10,572 nt of DNA from Acanthamoeba lenticulata (Eukaryota; Discosea; Longamoebia; Acanthamoebidae). The stretch lies in the NCBI GenBank assembly GCA_002179805.1, contig NAVB01001915.1:1-10572 (forward strand). Reading direction: 5' to 3'. Shown here one piece after another: positions 1 to 8,963 of this stretch. Numbering within the stretch: position 1 is the stretch's first letter; each line of letters starts with the position of its first letter. The notes under the pieces are model-generated. The model was not told the DNA's origin, ran no database searches, and worked only from the letters and a program-made list of their open reading frames with translations. A program made the translations under genes and the position numbers.

Positions 1-825
1 ATAAAATTCGCCGTCCTGCAGAGCGACCGGCCGAGGCGGAGGAGAGCTTCCGGCTGGCTGTGGACCTAGCCAAGGACGGCCTGCACGCGGCCATGCAGGG
101 CCGCGAGCGCAAGAAGCTGCCGGAGGTCAACACCCCGACCCTCATCAACACGCTCGGCTGGTTCCTCTACACCGAACGCAAGCCCAAGGCACGCACACAC
201 GCACACCGCACACACGCACACACGCACACCGCACACACGCGCGGCGCTCACGCGCGACGTGCAGGAGGCGAGGCCGTTCCTGGTGCAGGGCTACGAGGCG
301 CTGGAGCTCAAGGACAAGCTCCTCCAGCGGATCGAGGACAAGGTCAAGCGGCTCTACGACGACGTGCAGGAGCGGCTCGGCCAAGACCAGCTGCAGCAAC
401 AGGCCTCCGCCGAGACGATGACGACAGAGGCGACGGAGGCGGCGGAGGCGAGGACCTCGGAAGCCGACGTCCTCCAGGCCGAGGAGGACAAGCAGCAGCT
501 GGAGGCGAAGCAACGGGTGGTGCTGGAGACGCTCGAGGCCGAGCGCGGGATGAACGCGCGTCAGTTGCTGAACAACCTCGACGCGCTGGTCGAGTACGGG
601 CAGATGGACGACCCGGCCGTGGCCAAGCCCATGGAGACGCTCGCGCTGGCGCGGCGCGGCGTGGAGGTCATGGAGGATCTCGTCGCGCGCGGGCACGCCG
701 AGGAGGTCGAGCTGGCCGAGCCCCTTGACGACCTCGCCCACGCCCTGCAGGCCGCCGGCCAGCACAAGGAGGCCGCCGAGGCGCTCGCCCGGTCTCTCGC
801 CCTCCAGGAGCAGGCTGGCCCATAA
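1..825 (+). CDS. TPR/coiled-coil protein, C-terminal part (5' end outside window)
   Basis: Partial gene. Bases 1-21 look like an intron tail ending in CAG. Exons: 22-188 and 265-825 (stop TAA 823-825), giving at least 241 aa. The first exon encodes a helical repeat (AEESFRLAVDLAKDGLHAAM, then LINTLGWFLYTERKPK) that continues across the intron as EARPFLVQGYEALELKDK; together these fit one tetratricopeptide repeat with its typical Leu/Gly/Tyr/Ala spacing. A Gln/Glu/Ala-rich, probably coiled-coil segment follows, and the C-terminus holds another TPR-like pair (LDDLAHALQAAGQHKEAAEA). TPRs are protein-binding scaffolds; kinesin light chain-like proteins are one comparison, but I cannot name a family. 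The frame changes between the two exons, so an intron is required; its donor appears to be GC rather than GT. The gene is convergent with the peptidase gene, only 84 bp apart. TPR assignment moderate, function unknown. Confidence 0.72.
189..264 (+). other. Predicted GC-AG intron made largely of CA repeat
   Basis: The frame open through codon AAG at 186-188 must join the frame starting GAG at 265. Between them lies a 76-nt tract rich in CACACG repeats that ends GTGCAG. The only GT in the tract is at 259-260, next to the acceptor, so no GT donor exists at this border. Splicing AAG|GCACGC ... GTGCAG|GAG keeps phase 0 and restores a continuous TPR helix. GCACGC differs from the GTACGC donor seen repeatedly in this window by one base at +2. 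Confidence 0.65.
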
Positions 826-909
826 CAACATTCTCTTTTTTTTGGATTTTTGGATTTTTTTCAAAACATAAAAAGAAACAAAATGGAAACAAAATAAGAG
901 GAAGCGAGA
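826..909. other. Convergent intergenic spacer (shared 3' UTR/terminator region)
   Basis: Only 84 bp separate the stop of the TPR gene (825) from the stop of the peptidase gene (910, minus strand). It holds a T-rich run (834-860) followed by an A-rich run, so each transcript meets a U-rich stretch. No AATAAA is seen on either strand. The two mRNAs probably overlap at their 3' ends (inference). Confidence 0.5.
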
Positions 910-3497
910 TCAGTGGTCGGCGGCGGTGATGAAACCGTCGTGCGCGGCGGCCAGCGCGGCAAAGGCCTTGCTGAGCTCGGCGAAGTTGGGCACGCCCAGG
1001 CCTGCGCGTGACGATACACGCGGTGAGGCGTCGGTAAATTGAAGACCACAAACGCGGGGACAAGAGGCGAGAGGGACGCGTACCCGTGATGGGGTCCCAG
1101 CCTTCGTTGACGTTCGTCGTCGCCAGCAAGAGGCAAAGTGGGCACCCAATCAGCACACATCAGTGAGCGAAGCCATTGGAGGCGAGAAGGGAGGACGCGT
1201 ACCGACGGCGGGCTTGAAGCCAGGCGAGCACATGATGCCGTTGCCGTTGTCGCTGCCCGTGGTGATGTCCAGCAGCGCGCCCGGGAAACGCTGAGCGATT
1301 TGGTACTGGACGGACCTCGCGTATGTCAGAATCACTCCAGAAAGAGAAGAGAGAGCTCAGCACAGAAGGTTGGCGGGTACCAGCGCAGTGTTGAGGAAGC
1401 CGACGGGTGGCTGGTTCCTCTGCAACCTGCGCGACATGACACACGTGGTGAGACTTCACATCCTCCTCCACGTACACACAAGCACGATCGTACCTCTCGT
1501 CGTTGATGAGCGAGATGACGGCGGCAACCACCGGCGCGGCGCAGCTCGTGCCGCCGACGACCTGCGAGCTGCCCTGGTACATGATCATCACGCCCTGGTA
1601 TGCAGCAACGCACATGGTCAGGGCCAAAACAATTAAAATAAAAATAAATAAATAAATAAAAAAGGCAGCTCCAGAGGCAGACCTCGCTGAAGGCGGCGAT
1701 GTCGGGGACGGCGCGGCCAGAGGTGTTGTAATACGAGCCCGTGGGCAGGCCGCCGCGAGCCAAGTAGGCCGACACGGCCGCCTTCTGGTAGCTCGGCTGC
1801 AGGAACTTGTTGGAGAAGCCGCCCGACGAGATGCCTTTAAGGTGGCGGTACACGTCAGCACAAGAATGTGGGCAAAGAAGGGGCAGGAAGACGGACTGTC
1901 GCTCTCGATGGCAAGGGGCGACGCGCTGTCGAGGATGGTGCCGCCGACGGCCGTGACGTAGGCCGAGGTGGCCGGCCAGTTGGGCTCAAACCGGGTGCCG
2001 AGCATGTTGCAGCCCACGCCGTCGTCACCCGAGGCAAAGAGAATCGACCGGCCGGTGAGGCCCACCTTCTGGAACTCCTGGTCGACGCGCTGGGCGTAGG
2101 CCGCGGTAATCGACGACTCCACATCGCCGTAGCTCACGCTGTTCACCAGCGGGCCCGCTACGTGACACGTCAGCATTCCAGAAGTCCATGTCAGCATTCC
2201 GTCGGCAAAATAAAATCACAAAAATGCAAAGAATGTACGAGTAGAGAGGTCGTTGATGAACTGGATCCACTCGAGGAAGGGCTCCTGCGACTCGTGGCGG
2301 CCGGCCGTGTAGACGAACCAGGTGGGCACGTTGGACGCGACGCCCATGATGTACTCGATGTCGAGCTCGGCCTCGACGCCCGGGCTGCCGGGGTCGTTGG
2401 GGCCGACCACCTTGACGGGGGCCTGCACGGGCAGGTTGTAGGTCTGCTGGAAGAGCGTCAGGTCGCTGGGCGTGTAGTACTGCTCCAGGAACTGCGCCAC
2501 CGACTGCGAGTTGGCGCCGCTTCGGCCCGTGGTGGACGAGATGTTGAAGACGGCCTTGATCACGTTGGGGTCGACCGCGGTGCCCTGGCGCTCGGCCATG
2601 GCGGACCGACGGCGCATCAAACGCTGCACGCCTTTTTTTTTATGTCCATTTTAATTTTTAAATTAGCATTTTCGAAAATATACAAAAAATTTAAAATTAA
2701 AAAAAAAGAGGACGTACGGGGGAAGTGGTTGATGCCGCCGATGAAGTCGATGTGGGCACTCACGTACGTCGGCACGCTGTACGGCTGCAACGACCTGTGA
2801 TGGAGATGATCATGATGAGATGATCATGATGACACGAGGGCAGCGATTGTTGCTTGGTTCATACCGGAAGAGCTGAGAGGAAGTCGACTCGTGGGAGAAG
2901 CGGTGGAAGGCGATGCCGCCGAGCAGCTCCTCGGCCTGCGCGGCCGTGGTGCGCACGCGCAGGAAGTCCTTGGCGCTGTTCCACTCATACGTCGTGATGC
3001 CTGTTTTGTTGTGTGCGCGTTCAGGTTACAAAAAATTGATGTTTTAAAAAAAAATGAAAAACGATACCGTGCGAGGCGAGCCACTGGAGCACGGTCTGGC
3101 GAGAGACGGCGGAAGGCGCGACGAGCGCGGCAACTTGGGCGGCAGTCAGGTGGCGGCCGTACGAGGGCGAAGTCGGGTCGCTAACGGCCCAAAATCTGGT
3201 TCAGATTTGACGAAAGTTGGCGTGAGTACTGATTGCCATCAATCGATCTCTACGTAGAGATCGAGCGCTGCAAGGGGGAGGTGTGACGTACTGGCGCTCG
3301 AGTTCGTTAGTGTTGGTGAGGCGGAGGGCGATGAGGAGCTCAACTTGTTCGTCGGCAGCGAGGCGATCACCTTGGACCCAGCCAGCAGGCACGCGAAGCG
3401 GCTGCGAGTGCTCGACCCACACGCGCCCTTGCGGGACAGCAGAGGCCGCGCACAAGGCCAACAAAACGACCGTCACAGCAGCAGCGAAGCCGTTCAT
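910..3497 (-). CDS. Tripeptidyl-peptidase I-like sedolisin (family S53), lysosomal type
   Basis: Twelve exons: 3497-3292, 3195-3068, 3000-2865, 2794-2718, 2623-2239, 2157-1897, 1834-1683, 1594-1494, 1426-1381, 1305-1203, 1101-1084, 1001-910; about 567 aa against 563 for human TPP1. S53 enzymes remove tripeptides from N-termini at acid pH. Start: ATG at 3497 with an in-frame TAA 9 nt upstream, then a signal peptide (about residues 1-20). Pro-region: VSDPTSPSYGRHLT near 72-85 and HIDFIGGINHFP to 182. Catalytic residues by motif: Glu266 and Asp270 (GVEAELD), Asp355 (FASGDDG), Ser465 (GGTSCAAP). Calcium site: LDITTG and WDPITG near the C-terminus. All junctions keep phase except exon 4 to exon 5, which is one base out within a C run (2718-2722). 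Likely a soluble lysosomal or phagosomal enzyme (inference). Divergent from the small gene at 3832. Confidence 0.93.
1084..1101 (-). other. 18-nt microexon (exon 11) of the sedolisin gene
   Basis: Acceptor GAAG|GC and donor ACGG|GTACGC bracket 18 nt coding for the core of GWDPITG, matching the calcium-binding GWDP motif of TPP1. The upstream exon supplies the first base of the Gly codon and the downstream exon the last two bases of the closing Gly codon, so phase is kept on both sides. The 101-nt upstream intron (1202-1102) contains no other AG, which leaves this acceptor as the only choice. Confidence 0.85.
1632..1663 (-). repeat. AAAT microsatellite inside sedolisin intron 7
   Basis: On the + strand this is a run of AAAT/AAATA units lying in the intron 1682-1595, between the coding segments ending IAAFSE and starting GVMIMYQG. 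On the transcribed strand it is a TTTA-rich pyrimidine-poor tract, typical of the AT-rich introns in this window. Confidence 0.8.
2804..2831 (-). repeat. Two perfect 14-bp tandem units inside sedolisin intron 3
   Basis: AGATGATCATGATG occurs twice head to tail (2804-2817 and 2818-2831). Each copy carries the palindrome ATGATCAT. The repeat sits a few bases upstream of the acceptor (CACAG|G at 2795) of intron 2864-2795. Confidence 0.85.
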
Positions 3498-3831
3498 CTT
3501 CGGTTACGGCAGCAAGGAAGATAAAGCTTTTGCTGTGCGCCATGTAGTAAAATTCTTCTTATTATTTCGTGCGGACAAGTTTTATTCACGCCAGCCGATT
3601 GGTTAACGGTTCAAGCACCGACGGAAGGCTCGCTTCAACCAAGGGGCCGCTTGGCCTCAGCGGCCACCCGACCTTCCTGGTGGGCACTGCCGGAAACCAG
3701 CCCGAATCCATTGCCACGCTCGAGGTTCCGACAGGTCAGCCGCACACGTCAAAAGCGGGTACTGCGTGCAGCCTTGTGAACACACAACAAAGAGCCGAAC
3801 ACCAAACCTCAACAAGAACCGACACTACAAG
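3498..3831. promoter_or_regulatory. Divergent intergenic region / bidirectional promoter
   Basis: These 334 bp separate the peptidase start (3497, minus) from the small hydrophilic protein start (3832, plus), so both core promoters and both 5' UTRs must lie here. An inverted CCAAT box (ATTGG, 3598-3602) lies about 100 nt upstream of the peptidase ATG. A GGCCGC/GCGGCC inverted repeat (3645-3650 and 3660-3665, 9-base loop) lies near the middle. No clear TATA box is seen. The last 60 bases before 3832 are A/C-rich, as expected of a 5' UTR leader. Confidence 0.55.
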
Positions 3832-4338
3832 ATGGCCACGCAGGAAGCGCTCACCAAGGACGATCTCACGCACGCCCACCTCGGCTCCGGCCAGTCTCTT
3901 GGCGGCACCAAGATGATGCAGGGCGAGGGCGAACGTAAGACTCACACAACCCGCATTCTGCAGTGCACTGCTACCTCCTGCTTGCGTTGTTGACCTCGTG
4001 TTGTGCTATCATGGTGGTGGTTGTGGCAATGTCTTTGCAGAGGAGCCCCACAAGCACGCGAGGCAGGGACGCAACAGGGAGCTGGGCCAGGACAAGGAGC
4101 AGTCCCTGGGCAAGGGCGCCCACCCGGGCATGAGCGACCGGCCCGACATTCACGGCTACACGGGCGAGGGCGAGGCCAAGTACGCACTTGCCAAACACAA
4201 CAATCCAAGACATATTCTTCATTGTTTTTTTACTTATGGCCATGTACCAACAGCAAGAACCTGGGCGGCGAGCAGTGGCAAAAGGAGGGCAAGGGCTCCA
4301 AAGTGCTGGGCGGCGGCCGGCCTGAGGTCAACTTCTAA
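3832..4338 (+). CDS. Small glycine-rich hydrophilic protein, unknown function
   Basis: Three exons: 3832-3934, 4041-4179, 4254-4338 (stop TAA 4336-4338), giving 108 aa; junctions keep phase (CGAAC|GTAAGA, TTTGCAG|AG, CCAA|GTACGC, CAACAG|C). The start is the first ATG in frame, in the context ACAAGATGG. The protein is almost free of hydrophobic runs, rich in Gly, Gln, Glu, Lys, His and Asn, and predicted disordered. It carries repeated LGxG/LGGx segments (LGSGQSLGGTK, SLGKGAHP, NLGGEQWQKEGKGSKVLGGG). The composition resembles hydrophilins and LEA-type stress proteins, but I see no diagnostic motif and do not assign a function. No signal peptide or membrane segment. It has a good AATAAA downstream and is divergent from the peptidase gene and convergent with the RhoGAP gene. 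Confidence 0.78.
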
Positions 4339-4684
4339 GCTTAGGCCTCCTTGTTCCCCCACTTTCAGTCAAATAAACACCATTTAAAAAAGGCATATAA
4401 AAAGAATTGGAAATGGTAAAATAGTGTAAAATAGTGTAAAAGAATTGGAAAAAAAAATGGAACGAGTTGTTTGTAGTTCTTGTTGAGCAAGAAAAGGATG
4501 AATCACAAACCCCCGCGACAGGGCGAGGGGAACAGCGCTGAGGAGGAGAGAACGACACACGCGCCTTCTCCTCCTCATACAGACATACACAGGACGGTGT
4601 TGTTGAGGATGGTAACAGGTTGATTTGTTGTCGATTGAAGGGGAGGGGAATGGCACAAACAACACACAGACACACAGTCGAGGC
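4339..4684. other. Convergent intergenic region with short AT repeats
   Basis: This 346-bp spacer lies between the stop codons of the small-protein gene (+) and the RhoGAP gene (-). It contains AATAAA for the + gene, a 10-bp tandem unit GTAAAATAGT (4416-4441, 2.6 copies), and two copies of AAAGAATTGGAAA flanking that tandem. The right half is the probable 3' UTR of the RhoGAP gene. No coding evidence on either strand; no AATAAA is visible for the minus-strand gene. Confidence 0.55.
4372..4377 (+). terminator. Poly(A) signal AATAAA of the small hydrophilic protein gene
   Basis: A canonical AATAAA lies 34 nt after the stop codon at 4336-4338, just before an A-rich stretch (4384-4390). Confidence 0.7.
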
Positions 4685-7600
4685 TCACACGTCGGGCTCG
4701 CTGGAGATGCTGCGAGTCGGCTTGTCCCGCGGGACTGGTGGCTGCAGGCCCAAGCGCGGGCTCATGCCCGTGGTGGACGCCGGTGACAGCGGCGGCGGTG
4801 TGGCCTGGCCGGGCGCCGACGACGGCGGCGGCAGTTTGCCTGTAGAGATCACCACCATCGTCATTCAACGTCAGTACCATCGTCATCGTCACGGCAGAGG
4901 TCGAACGTACCGGCCAAGCCGGGCCGGACGATCATGGCACCGCGGCCGCCGATGGCACCGGTCAGCTGGGCCATCAGGGCCGACGGCGGGCCGGCGCCGA
5001 GCGGGCCGACGGTCACCGGCCGCCTGGGCGACGGCAGCGGTTTGGACGTCGTGGTCGACGACGACGAGGCGTCGAGGAGGCCGCGCTCGGTGAGGGTCTG
5101 GAGCTCGAGTGGGGTCCACGTGCGCTTGATGGAGAGCTTGAGGATGAGCTGGAGCTCGTTAAGGTCGCGCAGGAGGTCGTCCTTTCGCTCGGCCAGCTCG
5201 GCCCGGGTGAAGGCCTCGCTCTTGGTCTTGGCCTTGATGTTGTCGATCGAGTGTCGCAGCGGGTCGGCCGGCTTGTCCTTGCTCTTGCTGCTCTTGGTCT
5301 CCTTCTTGGCCACGGGCAGCGCTCCGGCCAGCATCTCGAGCGACGTCAGGAACACGTCCTTGGTCGCCCCGACCCCGTCCAGCGCCCGCCGGTGGTCCTC
5401 GCTCTCCTTCAGGAACTCGTCCACATACCGCGGGAACTCGCTCAGCGGCAGCACCTTCTCAGCCGAGGCCGCGGCCGTCGTGATCTGGCTCGCGCTGGAG
5501 CCCAGCGCCGGCACGGCCGGCGCCGAGCCGCTGTTCTTGGCCTTGCTGCTGGCCTTCTCCTTGATCTTTTTCTCCTTCTTTTCCTTCTTTTCTTTCTTGT
5601 CCTTCTTGTCCTTCTTGCCGCTGCCGCCGCTGGGCGTCGTGCTGGTGGCCGCGCCGGCGTCCAGGTCGTCGTCGACGTCGTTGTCCTGGCCACAGGACAT
5701 GCGCTGGTGCTTGTCCTCGTCGGTGATGGTGACGGTCTTGGTGAGGATGGGCGCCAGGCTGTGGTTGAGGCGGAAGAACTCGGCCAGGAGGCAGTTGCGG
5801 TGGGTCTCGATGGTGTCGATCTCCCGCACGAGCTCGTCGCGCTGCTCGATCATGGCCTGGATCTCGCGGTCCTGCTCCTCCTTCTCGTCGGTGAGCCGCT
5901 TCATCTGCTGCTTGAACTGTTGCCGCTTGTTGAACTCCTGCGCCTGCTTGTCCGACAGCTTCTGCACGTACGTCGCCGGCACGCGCCCAAAGTTGCCCGT
6001 CTTGTACTCGCCCAGCCACCACCCGTCCTCCTGTCACGTGCAGCACGTATATAGTTTTAATTTCTCTTTGAAAAATAGTAAAAAAATGAAAAAAGAACAA
6101 AGAATGGAAGGAATGCGGACCCGCTCGTGGATGATTTTGATGATATTGCCCTTCTGAAAGCTGAGCTCGTCGGGCGCCTTGGCCTCGTAGTCGTAAAGCG
6201 CACGACAGCAGGCCGCCGCCTTGCCGTCCGCCGTCAAGCTGTGATCGATTTCCTTATCCTGCATTATTTCCAAAAATTAAAAAATAAATCAACACAAAAT
6301 AAATTTGTTTTAAAACCAAAAGAAAAGGAATGATCGGCACCTCAAAGACGTAGTCGTAGTCCTGGAGGAGAGTGTTGATGACGGCGTTGATCTTGGGCGT
6401 GTCGGTCACCATTCCGATGGCGTTGGACTGGTGCGACTTGAGCAGGTTGGGCGCGAACACCGTCGCCAAGTTGTGCAGCGCCATCTTGTTCACTTCCGCA
6501 AACTTGGAGATCTGCGCCCCCAATAAATAAATGATTAAAAAAGATTGAAATAAACGAATTAAGGGAAACAAAAGAAACACGAAAAGGGACAAGAAGGAGA
6601 CCTTGAGGAGGAAGGAGAGGAGGTAGATCAGGAGCGTCCGGTTGAGAGGCGGCAGCTTCTCGACCAGGTACTTAAGATACCGCAGCCGCACGGCCCTGTC
6701 TGGTGTGCCTGTTCATCACCGCCACCATCATTAGGTCAACATCATCATCTTCTTCTTCTTTATTGTCGACACAGGGCTTGGGGGAAGCAGTACTGAGGGC
6801 AGCGATGAACCACGGGTAGAGCTCAAAGGTCATGAGGGGCTCCGGGAGATCGCGGAAGTAGAGCTTGAGGAGACCCGCCACGGCGTGCGGGTCGAGCTCC
6901 GCTGAGAGGTCGACGTCCTCGCCCTTGTCCAGCCGCTGCACGTACCTGTCGATCAGGTTGGAGCTTCCCGACAGCCGGAAGATGCCCTCTCGCGTCAAAT
7001 CTGCATTTTAAATTAGTATTGAAAAAATTATGTCTAGTAATCCAATTTGGATTTTTGATCAAATAGCATAAATTAAAAATCCAAGAAAAAGGAGTCACGT
7101 ACTGTCCTCTTTGTCGAGGTAGGCGATGCACTTGTAGACGATGGCGGGGATCTGCGAGCCGTCCGGGTTCTCCACCGCCTGCTCGAGCGGTCGGCCGTAC
7201 AGCTTGGCTGGCTTGCCCTTGACCAGCGGCGGCAGGCTGGGCTTCGGGCCCGGCCTCTGCACACACCCAGAAAAAAAACAACGGATTAAGAATTTAAAAA
7301 AATAATAAAATAATATTTACACTTGAAAATATCAAGAAAAATAAAAAGGATTGAAAAGGCAGGGCGTACGGTGGGCGGAGGCGAGGTGAGGTTCTTGAGG
7401 GTGGTGACCCATTCCTTCTTCTCCTTGTCCGTCTCGGCCTTGAAGCAGTGCACGAGGCGCTCGCCGGGCGCAGCGGATGAGGTCGACGAGTTCGAGGATC
7501 CGAGCGAGGGCGAACCGGGGACCGGCCCCGAGGGGCCGCCAGCGGAGCTGGCGCCCGACGACTGTGGCGCATGGCCGACCGTGTGTACGGAGACCAGGTT

Positions 7601-8963
7601 CCACCCGGCCGACTTCTTCTTGTCGTCCTTGGCCTCACGCACGAAGTACTCGCGCAGCGGCAGCACTCCCGTTGGCTTGGGGTCCTGAATATCAAAAATA
7701 AATAAATAAGGAAAACAATTTGGCAATAAATTGCAATCAAATTGAATAAAATAAAGAAACTTTAAAATAATAATTTAAGAGGAAATATACGTTGGGCGTC
7801 CTGTAGAGGAAGAGGTGGTCGCTGTCGATGACGCAGTAGCGCTTCTCCCACTTGCTCTTGTCCTTGAGCTTGAGCAGGTAGCCCTTGGCCACGGGCTTGG
7901 TGAACGACTTGGCCGCGGCCTGTTGGGTGGTTTGCACAGCATCAGTCAAAGACACCAGTAAGCAGCATTCACCCAGACCAAGGCCTCAATGGAAAGGGCC
8001 AACGCACGTTGAGCTTGACGGTCTTGGTCGGGATGTTCTCCTCGGGCGGCGGAAGCGAAGGCTGGGCATGGGACGAGGGCGGGCCGCCGGCGGGGCCCAT
8101 GTACTTCTTGCCACCGGCCTGGCCCTGCTGGTTGAGTGAGATGGAGACACGCTGCTTGATCGGATGCATGGCCTGGTCGACCGGGTCCTCCGGCCGCCGC
8201 AGCGCAAAGACGGTGTCGGGCATGACGGCCTGGTCCAGTAGCGACGCGTCGAGCTGCAGAGGCTCGCTCGAGCCAGACACGTAGAGCCGGTAGTCGGTCC
8301 AGTTGTCTATGTTGAACTTCTTGGCCACGAGAGGCAGCCACTGCTCGAGAGGCACCACATAGTCGAAGAGGATCATCTTGAGGCGCTTCTCGTGCTTGAC
8401 CCGGTTGGACTGCGTTCGCTTGCACAGGTGGATAATGGCCTGTGTATGTGCGTGCAGCGCCGCCGAGCAAAAGGTCAACAGGCCGAGTTGAAGCAGAGCT
8501 TTGATTTCGTCGCTACAAAGATCGTCGCCCCCCCCCCCGGCCTCTCGCACTGTGCACGACGACGCGGCAGGACCCCGAGTGGCGCTGCGCTTTGCTCGAG
8601 TAAAGGGGGGAGTGGACAAGGCACCTTTTGCTCTAGATTGAAACAATCGAGCTTTTGCTCGGGTTTGCCCCATCGGGCCTGTGTGAAGGTTTCGTTTTCA
8701 GCCTTCTCAGGTATGTACCTGTAGCCAGGTTGAAAAAGAGAGGTAAAATGAGGGCGTCATTCGTGAAGAGACTCTTGACCAACCCTGGCAGGGAGGGGGG
8801 GAGGGTACCACAAGAAGTCATTGGGGTCGCCTAGTTGATTCGTTGTGATGATCTCATCTATTGTCTGCTTGATCGTTTTGTCTTGGGGATCCTTAAATTT
8901 CATAAGCTTGGTGCGAAATGGGCTACCGGGTGGAAAGTGGATTTTCAAAATCAAGGCCGCCAT
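4685..8963 (-). CDS. Talin F0/F1-like, PH, RhoGAP, SH3, coiled-coil protein
   Basis: Twelve exons: 8963-8809, 8718-8625, 8439-8008, 7919-7791, 7684-7370, 7256-7103, 7000-6794, 6708-6602, 6511-6341, 6258-6121, 6030-4911, 4839-4685; 1058 aa, all junctions in phase. Residues 1-91 resemble the talin F0 domain (MAALILKI start, GDPNDFLWYIPE, then W...KLDCFNL and a final strand AIIHLCKR); 102-168 resemble talin F1 (RLKMILFDYVV). PH: 237-369, with invariant Trp362 and a Ser/Gly/Pro insert at 309-343. RhoGAP: about 394-585, with arginine finger Arg435 (GIFRLSG), Lys472 and Arg476 before LPEPL, and Asn553 (PNLL). SH3: about 605-658 (ALYDYEA, DELSFQKGN, Trp638-Trp639, VPATYV). Then a coiled coil 660-725, a Lys/Glu/Asp stretch 773-799, a helical region and a proline-rich tail. 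Expected to switch off a Rho/Rac GTPase at a membrane or adhesion site (inference). An upstream in-frame stop supports the ATG. Confidence 0.93.
8440..8624 (-). other. Longest intron (185 nt) of the RhoGAP gene, with an 11-C tract
   Basis: The intron joins ...FNLEQK to AIIHLCKR, which completes the talin F0-like fold. It contains 11 consecutive C on the + strand (8528-8538; G on the transcript) and a pair of GAGCAAA copies shared with the preceding exon. No stop-free explanation with coding sequence here aligns to the fold, so I treat it as intron. Confidence 0.75.

Noticed and set aside
189..250. CRISPR-like or tandem repeat array
   Set aside because: It is a simple CA-type microsatellite without spacers.
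145..864. Long open frame on the minus strand opposite the TPR gene
   Set aside because: It is the mirror of GC-rich coding sequence; Leu/Arg-rich, no domain, and it runs through the intron. The + strand frame gives a TPR pattern.
1868..2800. 310-codon plus-strand open frame across the peptidase gene
   Set aside because: It crosses several peptidase exons and introns; the minus strand holds catalytic motifs of family S53.
5251..6054. Second plus-strand open frame over the same exon
   Set aside because: Poly-Leu/Val/Arg composition from reading Lys/Glu/Asp codons backwards; no start context or domain.
4934..6157. 407-codon plus-strand open frame opposite RhoGAP exon 11
   Set aside because: Antisense shadow of the long exon with coiled coil and Lys-rich code; Ser/Leu-rich with no motif, while the minus strand carries SH3 and continues in phase.
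6709..6793. Coding read-through with an acidic EEEDDD stretch inside the RhoGAP domain
   Set aside because: It leads into a stop (TATCTTAA frame); splicing CTCA|GTACTG to AACAG|GC restores the RhoGAP helix ALSTPDRAVRLRYLKYL.
8781..8808. Very short intron (about 24 nt) at GTACCC...GCCAG in RhoGAP exon 1
   Set aside because: Too short for this gene set; the longer intron to 8719 keeps phase and gives the talin-like DFLWYIPEK.
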